Part shown: in pieces, positions 11,625 through 22,612 of the stretch
Layout: each line of letters begins with the position of its first letter
Numbering within the stretch: position 1 is the first letter of the stretch
DNA from: Pyrenochaeta sp. MPI-SDFR-AT-0127
Lineage: Eukaryota > Ascomycota > Dothideomycetes > Pleosporales > Cucurbitariaceae
Direction: 5' to 3'
NCBI GenBank assembly: GCA_020747015.1
Contig: JAGTJM010000103.1
Location: forward strand, 1-64,000
Length of the DNA: 64,000 nucleotides
Made by a program: the position numbers and the translations under genes
Notes under the pieces: generated by a model
Database searches by the model: none
Told to the model about the DNA's origin: nothing
The model's input: the letters and a program-made list of their open reading frames with translations, nothing else

Positions 11625-12375
11625 TCATCGTAACTTTTGTATAACTGGTCCTATATCTTCACCTTCCTCAATGCTTCGTCTGGTTGCTTCGTCAACGCTC
11701 CACCTACTCTCGCAAAGCCGAGCGCACTCTTCAGCAAGATCTGGTGGGATGGAAACGACGCCGTTAACGTCGCCCATTATGATATCACCCGGCGTGATCT
11801 TTATCTCAGTATCTTCGAGCTCTTCGATTCGATAAGATACAGGTACGTTGAGTTCAGAGGAGCGTGTGAACGAGTGTGAGCCGAGTATGCTGGTACCACG
11901 GGCGAATAAACCTATACCTAGTTCCTGATGTTCTTTAAGGTCCCGGAAACGACCATCGATCACTACGCCAGCTGCACCAGCCTTCTGAGCTCGAGTGCTC
12001 ATTAGACCACCCCAACACGCGCTGATAAGACCCTCTGGTTGCGACACGAAGACGGCACTGCCTGACGGTATGGCGTCTGCGAAGTGTTTTGGCGGCCTCG
12101 GCGATATGACATCGTCTGCTGGAACCATACGGACGGTGTAAGCCGGTCCGAAGATCTTCAAAGGCGCAGTTTGTTCCGATGGCGAATACATCTTGAGACC
12201 TGAGAGGTACCCGCCATGTCGCACTTTCAACCGCACCAGTGCATCACTGATCTACATATGTTAGTGTTTTAGTCGATAAAATACAAATATGTAGCTATTA
12301 CCATACATCGCATGTTGTGAACCGGCGGAGAGCCGCCAAAATTGGCAACTTGACTGCGGGTAACGGTGAAGACAT
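11625..12375 (-). CDS. RraA-like aldolase (HMG/CHA aldolase family)
   Basis: Two exons, 12375-12307 and 12251-11625, around a 55-bp intron give 231 residues. Splicing produces RRFTTCDISDALVRLKVRHG, the usual N-terminus. The core has FGPAYTVRMVP, GLISACWGGLMSTRAQKAGA, GVVIDGRFRDLKEH (the D-G-x-x-R-D segment that holds the catalytic Arg and Asp in bacterial members), FARGTSILG and PGDIIMGDVNGVVSIP. Bacterial relatives (LigK/GalC, HMG aldolase) cleave 4-carboxy-4-hydroxy-2-oxoadipate to pyruvate and oxaloacetate with a divalent metal. Some RraA proteins instead bind RNase E, irrelevant in a fungus. It is divergent from the aconitase paralogue across a 316-bp promoter, suggesting joint expression. 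The 3' end lies 9 bp from the stop of the C6 regulator gene on the other strand. Confidence 0.85.
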
Positions 12376-12691
12376 AATGGTAGTTTCCTACACTAGATGC
12401 TTGTAACGTAGCACGAATACCCTCTTTATTCAAATCTGCTTTTGTGAACTGGACGCGTATGATGAATGCTCTGCCGCTAGCAATGCCTAGAACAATGTGA
12501 GGGACGACTCGGTTAGCGTGGAAAGGAGCGCTCCGGCTTACCACGGCGCTATCCGATAGCCGATCATTTCCCCCAAAGCTACTGGGACAAATCACCACAT
12601 TGGCGCATTAGACAATTTATTACTTTATGACCATCTTCGGGGCTTTGAAGTTGTGATTCAATGCCAATAAGCTGTCTCCTATCATCACACA
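12376..12691. promoter_or_regulatory. Bidirectional promoter of RraA-like aldolase and aconitase paralogue
   Basis: The 316-bp gap separates two divergent genes. It contains CCG (12533-12535), 8 bases, CGG (12544-12546), an everted repeat of the half-site recognised by C6 zinc-cluster dimers, and further ccgat/ccg triplets just downstream. A C6 regulator gene lies close by, so this is a candidate binding site. The match is short and could occur by chance. Confidence 0.35.
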
Positions 12692-15124
12692 ATGCATGTC
12701 GCAATGACTCGGATGTTCGGCGCAGCGCGCATACTATCCATTCGGAGCCGTAAATCCTTGTACGCTACTAGAAACCTCACAACATCCGCAACCCGGATAC
12801 CAATTAGCCCTCTGAATGTGGATATACCTCTCGACTATGATCGTCAAATATTTCAACTTGAGTCTGTAAAGCATGGCTCACAACGGCCGCTAAATTTGAC
12901 GGAAAAGATTCTTTACAGCCACCTTTACAACTCCCAAGAACGACAGTGGTCCATTCACGATATACGAAGAGGCGAAACACTCCTACAACTTCGTCCCGAT
13001 AGAGTGGCATGTCATGATGCAACGGCGACTATGGCCCTGTTACAATTCATCAGTGCTGGACTTTCCCATGTTCAAGTTCCAACAACGGTGCACAGCGACC
13101 ATCTTGTCGTATCTAGAGATGGAGCTGAAGAGGATCTGAAGCGCGGAATGCAAGAACATCACGAAGTGTATGCGTTTCTTAGCAGTGCTGCGAAAAAATA
13201 CGGTATTGGCTGGTGGAAGCCTGGAGCGGGCATCATCCACACAACAATCTTTGAAAACTACGCCTTTCCTGGTGGTTTAATCATCGGGACTGACTCACAC
13301 ACACCGAATGCTGGGGGTATGGGAATGCTTGGAATTGGAGTCGGTGGCTCCGACGCTGTCGATGGAATGGCTGGCATGCCATGGGAGTTAATGTGCCCAA
13401 AAGTGGTTGGGGTGCGACTTGAAGGACGACTGAACGGCTGGTCATCCACCAAGGACATCATATGCAAGCTTGCGGGTATGTTGACAGTCTCAGGGGGCAA
13501 GGGAAAAGTTGTTGAGTTCTTTGGTCCAGGAACAAAAACACTGGGTGCGACCGCCATGGCCACGGTTTGCAACATGTCAGCCGAGATTGGATCTACCTCT
13601 TGCATTTTCCCATACTCGGATTCGATGGCGAGGTACCTATCGGCAACAAATCGTGCTAGCATCGCGAGTCTTGCGAATGGGTATAAGGATGATCTTCTGA
13701 CAGCCGATCAAGGTTCTGAGCAATATTACGATGATGTGGTTGAAATCGACCTAAACACGCTCGAACCTCACATCAATGGTCCCTTCACGCCCGACCTATC
13801 ACATCCACTCTCGCAACTCAAAGACGCAGTTTCCAAAAGCGACTGGCCAGTCAAAATCAGTCATGCTATGGTGGGCAGTTGCACAAATAGCTCGTATGAA
13901 GATCTCTACAAGACTGAGCAGCTCATCAAACAGGCTAAATCAGCCGGTATTCCACGCATCAAGACACCATTTCTAGTCTCTCCTGGTAGCGAGGGTATCC
14001 GGGCGACCGCAGAAGCCGAACGCATTCTGCAAAACTTGCGCGACGCTGGAGCCGTTGTGCTCAGCAATACCTGTGGTCCCTGCGTGGGGCAATGGCAACG
14101 TACTGATGTCGACGTAGGCGGTAGTGAACGCAATACGGTCGTGTCAAGCTTCAACCGCAACTTTGTAGCCCGCCACGATGGCAACCCAGAAACTTGCTCC
14201 TTTGTTACCTCGCCTGAAATGGTGACTGCATTTGCATATTCCGGGCGGATGGACTTCAACCCCATGATTGACTCTATCGCCGTTGAGGGATCGAACCAAG
14301 AATTTCGATTCATTGCACCAACAAGCGTGGAACTGCCCGCCGCTTTTATGGCCGGCGAAGACTTATATCAAGCGCCAGTACAGAATGTTTCTGAACTATC
14401 GATTGACGTCGATCATCTGTCGGATCGACTTCAGCTACTTGAACCTTTCAAAGCATGGTCCCCTGGCTCGACAGACAACATGCCTATTTTGATCAAAGTC
14501 AAAGGAAAATGCACTACCGACCACATCTCCCCTGCAGGACCATGGTATAAGTATCGTGGTCACCTAGAGAACATTAGCAACAACATGCTACTTGCGGCAT
14601 CGAACGCCTTCCTGCCCCCAAACCCGGAAACACTAGGTCACACTATTCACCCGCTCACCTCTGAAGTCAGTCTTGTTCACAAAGTTGCACGTGATTTGCG
14701 GGATAAGCAAATCAAATGGTGCATAATCGGTGACTGGAATTATGGCGAGGGCTCTTCGCGAGAACATGCTGCACTTGAACCGCGATACCTAGGAGGCGTT
14801 GCAATTCTTGCACGCTCATTCGCACGCATACACGAAACGAATTTGAAGAAGCAGGGAATGCTACCCTTAACCTTTGCGGACCCTAATGACTATGATCTTA
14901 TCCAATCCGATGATCGAGTTACATTGCGAGGTGTTGAAGAGGGGCAACTACAACCTGGAAAGCAGGTCACTGCGCGCATTATAGGCTCGAACAATAGAGA
15001 GTGGGATGTACCACTGAATCACAGCTACAGTGAGGGTCAACTAAAGTGGTTAAGAGCAGGGAGCGCGTTAAACCATATCAAGCAGGTAGTCCCAACAAAC
15101 CAAGGGTCATTACATTCCTGTTAG
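12692..15124 (+). CDS. Mitochondrial aconitase paralogue (aconitate hydratase family)
   Basis: A single uninterrupted exon encodes 810 residues. The first 35 are Arg/Ser-rich (RILSIRSRKSLYATRNLTTS), a plausible mitochondrial targeting peptide. ATG 12704 is an alternative start. Conserved features: GTDSHTPNAGG (199-209), GSCTNSS with cluster ligand Cys397, NTCGPCVGQW with Cys461 and Cys464, SFNRNF (486-491), CTTDHISPAGPW, and GEGSSREHAALEPR (685-698). The [4Fe-4S] ligands and the Ser-Ser-Arg loop are therefore intact. Two sites differ from housekeeping aconitase: His108 (CHDATAT) replaces the substrate-contacting Gln of the QDATAQ motif, and Trp682 (GDWNYGEG) replaces the Glu of GDENxGEG. This points to a paralogue with another substrate, perhaps a 4-oxalomesaconate-like acid given the LigI-like and RraA-like neighbours. 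Confidence 0.9.
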   Translation: MHVAMTRMFGAARILSIRSRKSLYATRNLTTSATRIPISPLNVDIPLDYDRQIFQLESVKHGSQRPLNLTEKILYSHLYNSQERQWSIHDIRRGETLLQLRPDRVACHDATATMALLQFISAGLSHVQVPTTVHSDHLVVSRDGAEEDLKRGMQEHHEVYAFLSSAAKKYGIGWWKPGAGIIHTTIFENYAFPGGLIIGTDSHTPNAGGMGMLGIGVGGSDAVDGMAGMPWELMCPKVVGVRLEGRLNGWSSTKDIICKLAGMLTVSGGKGKVVEFFGPGTKTLGATAMATVCNMSAEIGSTSCIFPYSDSMARYLSATNRASIASLANGYKDDLLTADQGSEQYYDDVVEIDLNTLEPHINGPFTPDLSHPLSQLKDAVSKSDWPVKISHAMVGSCTNSSYEDLYKTEQLIKQAKSAGIPRIKTPFLVSPGSEGIRATAEAERILQNLRDAGAVVLSNTCGPCVGQWQRTDVDVGGSERNTVVSSFNRNFVARHDGNPETCSFVTSPEMVTAFAYSGRMDFNPMIDSIAVEGSNQEFRFIAPTSVELPAAFMAGEDLYQAPVQNVSELSIDVDHLSDRLQLLEPFKAWSPGSTDNMPILIKVKGKCTTDHISPAGPWYKYRGHLENISNNMLLAASNAFLPPNPETLGHTIHPLTSEVSLVHKVARDLRDKQIKWCIIGDWNYGEGSSREHAALEPRYLGGVAILARSFARIHETNLKKQGMLPLTFADPNDYDLIQSDDRVTLRGVEEGQLQPGKQVTARIIGSNNREWDVPLNHSYSEGQLKWLRAGSALNHIKQVVPTNQGSLHSC

Positions 15125-16169
15125 CTTCTAACGATCTCAATCGAAATTTAAAAGCTCAATACCCTCTGCCAAATTCACTAGCCTAGTGTTGGGAAGCATG
15201 GAACAGCTGAGGATTTCATCGTCGAAGCATCCTGAAGGAAGCGGGAGCCTGTATGTTATAATAGCCGAGAATGACCCTGGAACTCCGTGGGTTATGATAT
15301 GTATAGTTAGCTTTATTTTATCAGTTTAGAAAAGCTTCCAGGTTGTTACTGTGGAATCAGGATAGCTACGAGATTAATCACTTAGCGGCTCCATTCTGGG
15401 TCACCTTTTCTGACGATCAATAAAATGAGGCCCCTCAGATAACCCTTATAATCGCCGTCTTACCCTTATTGCGCGAAACCAGGCTGGTTATGTTAATTTT
15501 GATTTCTTGCCTGACTACTGACAGTTTCTAGACAGTGCTTACACGTTTATTGTTGGTATCGAAAAGGGGGCCCAAACTAAATTTCTGCTTTCAATTATCG
15601 ACTACAGTAAATATATGATACATACCCTTCCCTCATATATATTTTGACTAACAACGAAATCATAATACTTATGATTCAATCGTGTATGATTTGCCAGTTT
15701 CGGATTTGTTGCTTGTGTGTGAGTATATAGAAATGCAGCCGGCCTCAATAATTATATATGATGAAGTATTTCGTGGACCATATAATGGGTGAGACTGTAA
15801 AGAGACAAATATTCTAGCGAAGTCAGGACGCACAAATGTGTTAAATATTAGTCTGCTCAACGCAACTGTCCTTGAGGCAAAGAGCGCTGAAGTAATGGAA
15901 AGGAAAAGATGGCTGTCGACTCAAACGCAACTAAAACGATGGCTGTCGCTACAGAACCTGCATTACTAGCGCTATGAAAATAATGTATGCTGTTGGTCAG
16001 TTTGATGACCGAGCGATGACTGGCTGTAAGCTGATGGCTGTTTTGACCCCACCTCGCCAAGTACGCGGATGTGCATAGCATCTTCAGCCTTGCAGCCACT
16101 GTTAGACCCCGCTATTGTGAACTATCTGCTAAGACGAGCTTTCCAAAAAGATAACATACTCTTTGCAAG
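15125..16169. other. Intergenic region, no gene seen
   Basis: About 1 kb, mildly AT-rich. The short frames on the minus strand have no family features. It includes the 3' region of the aconitase paralogue and the promoter of the kinase gene at 16170. Confidence 0.5.
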
Positions 16170-17456
16170 ATGGTGAAGATTGACGATGCCTTCACTCCAG
16201 CGGTTCTGAAGGATGAAGACAGGTATGAGGGAAGGGAGATCGACGCAAACATCGCTGCTGGTAAGCTAGACACGTCCAGACAATTGAACAAGGAAATCCT
16301 CGAAGTGGGAAAAATGCTGATGACGTCCGCAGCTCTGCCGAAAGGTACAGAAATAGTATGGGTGTGCACACATGGTGCCACTCATTGGTCGATCTCAACA
16401 AAAGTTGATACAATAATCGATGGAAAGGCGAAGTCATTCTTCCTAAAGGAGTACCGAGATGTCAACGCCGAGGGGATGGTCAGGGCTGAATATGAGTCAA
16501 CCACCGCTCTGTACGCTCTTGCTCCCAATAATGTGCCGCAACCGTGGGCGTACGGGCCTTTCGCCTCGGACCCAGGGAGGTTTTTCTACGTCCAATCTTT
16601 CTGCGATATGAATGATGAACTGCCTGATATGAATAAGTTTGTGTCTGTCTTGGCTAAATTCCATCAACAGGAATCACCAACCGGGAAGTTTGGATTTCAC
16701 GTAACTAGTATGTAGTCCCCTTGCCTGTGACATTCAGACGCAGATTGCTGAATTCGAACATAGCTTTCCAAGGAAATATTCCCAACCACAACCAGTGGTG
16801 CGACACCTGGGAAGAATACTTCAATCGTAATCTACGCTATGTGATCGACCTTGAACGGGATATTCATGGCTCCAACCCGGAAATGGACGCACTCTCCGCG
16901 GCTATCATGGCGAAGGTAGTCCCTCGACTCCTCCGTCCGCTCGAGACCGGCGGTAATAAAATACAACCAGTGTTGCTACACGGTGATATGTGGCATGGCA
17001 ATGTTGGCGTAAATGATGTGTCTGACGACCCGATTCTCTATGACGCGGGAAGCTTCTTTGGGCACAACGAGTACGAAGCGAGCTCGTGGCGAGCGACAAG
17101 GTATAGGTTCAATGGGGCCCATCTGGGCGCCTACCACAAATTGATACCTGTCTCGGAGCCGGCGGAAGACCATGACGACAGGAACGCTCTCTATGCACTG
17201 TAAGCGACTAATTTCGCGCTTCGAGTCAAAGCATTAACGGAACAGACGAAATGACCTTCAAGTATCGTGCAGTTGGCGTCAGACAAAGATTACTCGACAA
17301 CTGTAGGTCTTCTTGCCCCGATTCTGATCGTCTGGGTGTTTGTTGACTATATGAAGTGCGATCGAGGGGATGCGACGTCTAGTCGCCAAGTTTCCCGATG
17401 GATATGAAGGTTACATAGCGAGTGCAAAAGAGAAGCACGCACCACCTACAAGATAG
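16170..17456 (+). CDS. Fructosamine-3-kinase-like protein (ketosamine kinase family)
   Basis: Four exons, 16170-16707, 16764-17199, 17246-17302 and 17357-17456, give 376 residues. Splicing joins VTTFQGNIPNHNQWCDTW, ALRNDLQVSCSW and QLAIEGMRRLVAKFPDGYEG, all in frame. The catalytic loop is VLLHGDMWHGN and the metal-binding segment is YDAGSFFGHNEYE, both as in the FN3K branch of the aminoglycoside-phosphotransferase fold. An N-terminal FFLKEY supplies the ATP-binding lysine. Members phosphorylate fructosamine or ribulosamine adducts on proteins, which then fall off (deglycation). Substrate range in fungi is poorly defined. It follows the aconitase gene on the same strand but 1 kb away, so membership of the acid cluster is uncertain. 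Confidence 0.85.
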
Positions 17457-17572
17457 ATTTAAAGTATGGTCAATGTTTATCGAGCCTTCGTTAGTACTTG
17501 TTTATCACTGACATTTCCTGCCCCTTCTTGCTCGCGCGCCTGTCTTTTGTTACACCATGCCATTCCTTTTGA

Positions 17573-19246
17573 TCAAATGAGAAAAGTTGCTACCGCACTT
17601 AACACCCCGGAAATTAGAGCTAGCGCTGTAAAGAACCATCCCCGGCCCATGGAGTCGAGGAGGGGTTGCATCGCGGCTACTGCTGCTGCTGATACAACAC
17701 ATCTAGCGATGTTGCCGGCGGCAGCAGCAGTGCTTGGGTTCTTGGGACAAATATCCACGATGAGAGTATTGTGTGTCTGTATTGTTCGCTAGCGTTGATC
17801 ATCATAGTAACATAGAGAGTTAAATACCTGGCATATGCACGTTGCGAGAAAACCGTGTAAGAACAAAAGTATGAGTGTCACACTGATGTGCTGCCATTGT
17901 TCAGCACCCACTCAGCAGTCAGAGTTATAACAACAACGCACAATACCCCGTTGCACAACCCATGCATATCCGATGGTGACGGCTGTCGACAGAGAGATGA
18001 GTGACCAGGACATACGAGAGCGCGCATTCTGAATAGGAAACTTAGCAAGATCATCCCCAATGACTTTATCGACAGTAATATGATTCAACTCTGCAATTTT
18101 CGAGTAGTTCGCGTCCATGAGCCGGCCTGCCAAGCGTCAAAACAATTCAAGCGTGGTAGACTAACAGGTTATACCGTTGACGTAGCCGCCTAAAATGACT
18201 CCTGTTCCGATAGACAGGTAACATAATCCGACCTGAAGCTCATTTAAGTTATATATATCCGTGAAAATTGCTGGTATGGAGGCCTGTATGCAATAGTACA
18301 CGGCGTAGTACACCGCGCTAATGATAAGTACTACACTAGTATCGAGGTAGAAACATATGAACACAGCTTTGAAGGGATTTGGAAAACAGTTCCTTTTTCT
18401 TCGAGTGTCCGATCCGTTACGAGTAGCTTGTTCTCGTGGTGGCCGAGGCAGCAACAGAGGTCTGGTCCATTTTGCTGCCGCGACACTCCCATTTCCCACC
18501 AACTTTCGCCCGGTCTCCGGGAGCACGACAGCCAAAATAGCGAGGAAAATAGTCCCGATAATGACTAGTAGCCAGAATGCTCCCCACCACCCAGTTCGAG
18601 CTGCCAGGACGCCCCCGATCAGGGGCCCGATGCTGGGGCCAAGATTTGTAGCAATCATCGCTGGTCCCAGTATGCTTCCACGCGTAGCTGGCGTCGCTAT
18701 GTCAGCCACAACGCCATAGCCGATGGCTACTGTTGCTGAACAGCCTAGACTTTGTAGACCACACAAGACCATTAGCGCGGCATAGTCCGACTGAAGCGCA
18801 AGCGCTAAGTTGGCACATACATAGACGCTGAATGTGACAAGGTATACCGGGCGCCGTCCAAGGTTATCAGCCATGTCTCCAAAAAAGGCTGGGGCGACAG
18901 CTTGCACGATGAGGAATGTAGTGATGGTAAGATTGATCAGGCTTGAGTTGACGCCTACGGCGTGCTGGAGCTGTTCAAGACATGGAAAGTAGATGTTCGC
19001 TGTGAAAGGGGAAAAGAACATGCTACACCCGATCAACCATGTGATAGTACGCCGCTCGACTCTTGTGAAGACTGTGTATGGGACTACTGGGCTCGGAGCT
19101 GAGAGAAGGTCGTTTGCTTCCATCTCTGTAAAGACATGTGTATCCCGCGTTGGGATATTCGGGTGCCCAAAATGAAGTTTCATTTCATGTTTTGGCTCAG
19201 CCTTCATCTGGATGCCATCATGCTGATCATACTTCCCAGAGCTCAT
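17573..19246 (-). CDS. DHA1-family MFS exporter (drug or organic acid:H+ antiporter)
   Basis: Exons are 19246-18175, about 18126-17947, 17910-17828 and 17776-17573, giving about 512 residues. The second intron as drawn (17946-17911) is only 36 bp. A 69-bp alternative that joins GYAW directly to HISVTLIL is also in frame, so that junction is open. The protein has a 75-residue cytosolic N-terminus, then twelve expected helices, with motif A as GDMADNLGRRPVY and motif C as GPSIGPLIGG, both typical of DHA1 antiporters. The last exon encodes the final helices (VDICPKNPSTAAAAGNIARC, GRGWFFTALALISG). Fungal DHA1 members export drugs, or acids such as citrate and itaconate. Next to acid-metabolism genes, acid export or self-protection is conceivable. 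Confidence 0.85.
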
Positions 19247-19398
19247 CGCGTAGAGTACAGAGAGGGGTTGAAGGGCTGTTATTGGGTCGTCAATATCGCC
19301 ACAAGCTTCTAGGAATTTTAATGTGAACAGTCGCGGGACCGTAAGGAAATATGCTCACGCCCAAAGATCGAAATAAAACACTCCATCCAACTTGATGC

Positions 19399-19439
19399 AA
19401 GGTGACCCCGCCATTTCTTCACCGAAGCGGGGTCACCTT
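19399..19439. repeat. Perfect 13-bp inverted repeat with 15-base loop
   Basis: Left arm aaggtgaccccgc (19399-19411) and right arm gcggggtcacctt (19427-19439) are exact inverted copies. They lie 153 bp upstream of the DHA1 exporter ATG, so either in its promoter or in its 5' leader. Possible roles are a palindromic regulator site or an RNA hairpin. The sequence alone does not decide. Confidence 0.7.
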
Positions 19440-20278
19440 CAGCCTGCTCAAAGAGGTTCTGGGAGCAGAGCCGCATGGTCTGCTAGCTTACGGAACATAG
19501 CAAATTTGGGGTAAGAACTGTAGTATTCTCGTGACAATAGCAGAGAGAGTGCAGAACATGAGGCAGAGGACGCACAAAAGGTTTTCAATGACGTTGACAA
19601 TCACGACATTGTCGCGTCGGATGTTGTCCACGCTAGAGAAGTTGTAACGATATTTTCGCAGACTTTCCTTATCCTGAAGTAGATTTAAATTTTCTGTCAT
19701 AGTACCAACTAATAAAAAGAGTAAAGTGGGGCGAAATCCCGGGTAGATAAGATGCCTCTGAACCTTCAGTGCTCAGTTTTCAAGCCATCAAATGGGGGCA
19801 GGAAGAGTGGGGAATGTAGATGCATGGCTTGGTGATCTGACTCACCGGTCAGGCATGGCTCCCGGCTCACAAGGCGGATTCGAATGCCAAGCTGAAGTGG
19901 TGCGCGTGCCTCGCGCCATAGTGCCTCCTCCAGCTGACTACTGTGCAAATGCTCAATAATTGGGCTAGATATCATTCCCACGGGCGCTACGATAGATCTT
20001 AAGTAGTTATTGGATAGGTAAAAAGAACAAGAAGCGAAAGTGAAAGAGTTTTGCTTTTCCTGTCCGAAGCACAGCTCGAATCGGATCTAAATCCCAGCCC
20101 TTGGACTGGGTTGCAGAGGCGTCAGCCGTAGCAAAGTTTCAGCCTTGTGCATGACAGAGCAGACATTTCGATCGCAGAGGTTTGAGGATGATTAAATCTA
20201 GCCTTGTTGCACCTGAAAATTTGACTCACTCGTCTGTCCCTAATCTAGAATCTATCCTCTTACATAACGCACTCCACG
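19440..20278. other. Intergenic region, no gene seen
   Basis: About 840 bp between the exporter promoter and the DUF3433 gene. A 70-codon minus-strand frame at 19488-19700 has a hydrophobic end but no recognisable family. No RNA gene or repeat noticed apart from the inverted repeat just to the left. Confidence 0.4.
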
Positions 20279-22612
20279 ATGTCGCTGCAAAACAGCCCTC
20301 TTCCAGAAGCACCCAGAACGATGCAATGTAGTAGTGTGCAGCAATTTGTTCTCGAATACAGCGTGATGGTACGAAACTGGCGACCAAGATCATTCAGCAG
20401 AATCGCCTTCATTTCGTCGTTCATCATCATCGCTGGTTTCCTGAGTAGCTTAATCGTTCTTCATTTGAAGAACAACGAAGAAGGTGCCGTTATTATCCCC
20501 GGAGTAGCGAATGGCATTCCAGGGTTACAGAAGTTCGCGTACCAATATATTCCGACAATTTTAATTGTAGCCTTTGGGATGTGGATATCCATTCTCGATC
20601 TTGACATTAAGCGTTTGGATCCCTGGTGTCGTATGTCTAGCCCTTCTGGTTACAATTCTCGCGCACTTTTCTGTCGATACGACTCCGAGTTTGTTGGGAC
20701 AGTCATGTACAAGGCTGTACGAGCTCGGTGAGTAAGCCCCACATTCCGCTGCGGCATCGGCTGAATCATTATGCCCAGGCACTGGATCATTTTGAACTCA
20801 TCAGTTCTGATGGTCTTGTTGGTGATTATAGTACCCGCGATTCAGAACTCTATATTCACACCTACTACGAAGACTCTGCACGATAAGTCTACTATTGGTC
20901 GTCCGTTTCAAGTTGTAGACGCTTTCACGCAAATGCACACCATGACCAATGACTTCCTCATTACGGCGTATTCAATTGCTTGGCTTGGACAAATTCAACC
21001 TCCATTTACAACGAACTCCTATGTTCTGGCACCCTCGAACATTTCAGGGGCTCAAAATCCAGCACGAACGTCTCTCACAGCATCTACAACCAGATTCTGG
21101 GCTGAGGTCAGTTGTTGGGAGCCTAACGCAACTACAGTAAACGCAACTAGCAAGATGATTTCGTTTGCTGACGGTAGGGGCTGCCAGACAATGGATGTCT
21201 TTAGCGATGATTCGTATTGGAACATCGACAACCGGTCATATCAGGCTATTCATATACCGGTTGATTCTCCCGGCATCTCTCTTCAGAGTGATCATAGCGG
21301 AGAGACCAAAGTACAGTCCATGTGTCCAGATTATCCAGATCGCTTTTTGTCTATTCGGTGGGTGGCAGGCTCGAACCTCGATTTCAACGCTCGCAACGAT
21401 GCTTCGGCTCTTTTCTGCGACATTACATATTATAAAGAACCTGTTATAGCCATGATCAAGGCGGCCGATAAGAGCATTATATCGTTCATCGCCTCTGGAC
21501 CCCCAGAGATACTCTCATCGAATGAATTCAATAAGACACATTTCAAGCGCATCACTAATGACCGTCACCCACCGAGTAGATACAACATGAATGGAGATCA
21601 GAAGCGAATGGCACTAGATATCAACGAGCATTACCCAGTGGACAATTGGCGGCAGATAGGCCAAATTGATACTTATTCACCAGCATTTCTAGAAGGGAAT
21701 TCAGGAGATATGATCTCTTGGCTCCGTACCTTGGCGCCATTACCAGTTATCAGGTATCTTGATCCTATAATACTGGCTGAGTCGTACAATACGACCTATC
21801 AGCAGTTGTTTGCCTTGGCCATGAGCCACAATTTTGCTCTTGATCCACAGGACCGACACCGGGAGGTAAAATCGGAAGTGCTTCAGGATACTGTTACACT
21901 TGTGCCAGTCTTTGTGTATCTGGCAGAAGCATTTTTAGTACTTTCTCTCTCCATCTGTGTGCTACTGGCGTGGCAGATCGCTTCCAGGCGTCTTGAGTTG
22001 ACACAAAATCCGGACTCTCTGGCGCAGGTCATAGACATGGCACGCTCCCCGCTGGTACAAGGAAAGTTCATGGCCTACAGTAGTGCTGCAGAGTCAGAGA
22101 TCAGATCTGGACTTAGGGCTGACACCTTTAAGCTCTTGATGTTGACGGACGGTCGCCCTGGATTGCAAGTCCATAGCTTATCACATGTCCCTCCGTTACC
22201 TCAATCCCATGGCAACGACTCTAGTCCACCTGTCGCGAAGAATGTGCTGGAGATCTCATGGTTCGCTATGTCATTCGCCATGGTATCGATTGTCGCAGTT
22301 ACTACATCTTTGTACGTGATTGACAGTATGTCAAAGCAAAATAATGGGATCGCTCTGCCCAAGGTTAATGACTTTACCGTTCAGCTTACACTCAGCTTTA
22401 CCCCTACACTATTCGCTACCCTATTAGGATACTATATCAATGCTACATGTAGGGCGCTTTCATTTATGAAGCCCATGGAGGACTTGAAGAAAGGACATGC
22501 CAGAGCGAGAAGCACGCTTCTCGCGAAATACACATCACTACCCCCTGTGGCCATATTTCCCCAAGCACTCCAGGCAGGCCATTATACTAGCAATACTGTG
22601 CCAGTTGTCTGA
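20279..22612 (+). CDS. DUF3433-domain multi-pass membrane protein
   Basis: Two exons, 20279-20727 and 20779-22612 (51-bp intron, joining VRARHWIILN), give 760 residues. The family pattern is present twice: FAYQYIPTILIVAFGMWISI, then KRLDPWCRM, and near the C-terminus FTPTLFATLLGYYINATCRA, then SFMKPMEDLKKGHARARSTL and LLAKYTSLPP. Membrane segments lie at about residues 43-64, 90-107, 151-170, 380-405, 495-515 and 535-560, around a large, Asn-rich and probably extracytoplasmic domain with many N-x-S/T sites. No biochemical function is established for DUF3433 proteins. They are numerous in filamentous ascomycetes. It starts the accessory stretch that includes the HET genes. Confidence 0.8.

Noticed and set aside
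19488..19700. 70-codon minus-strand frame with a hydrophobic C-terminal half
   Set aside because: No start-context, splice or family support; hydrophobicity alone is not enough.
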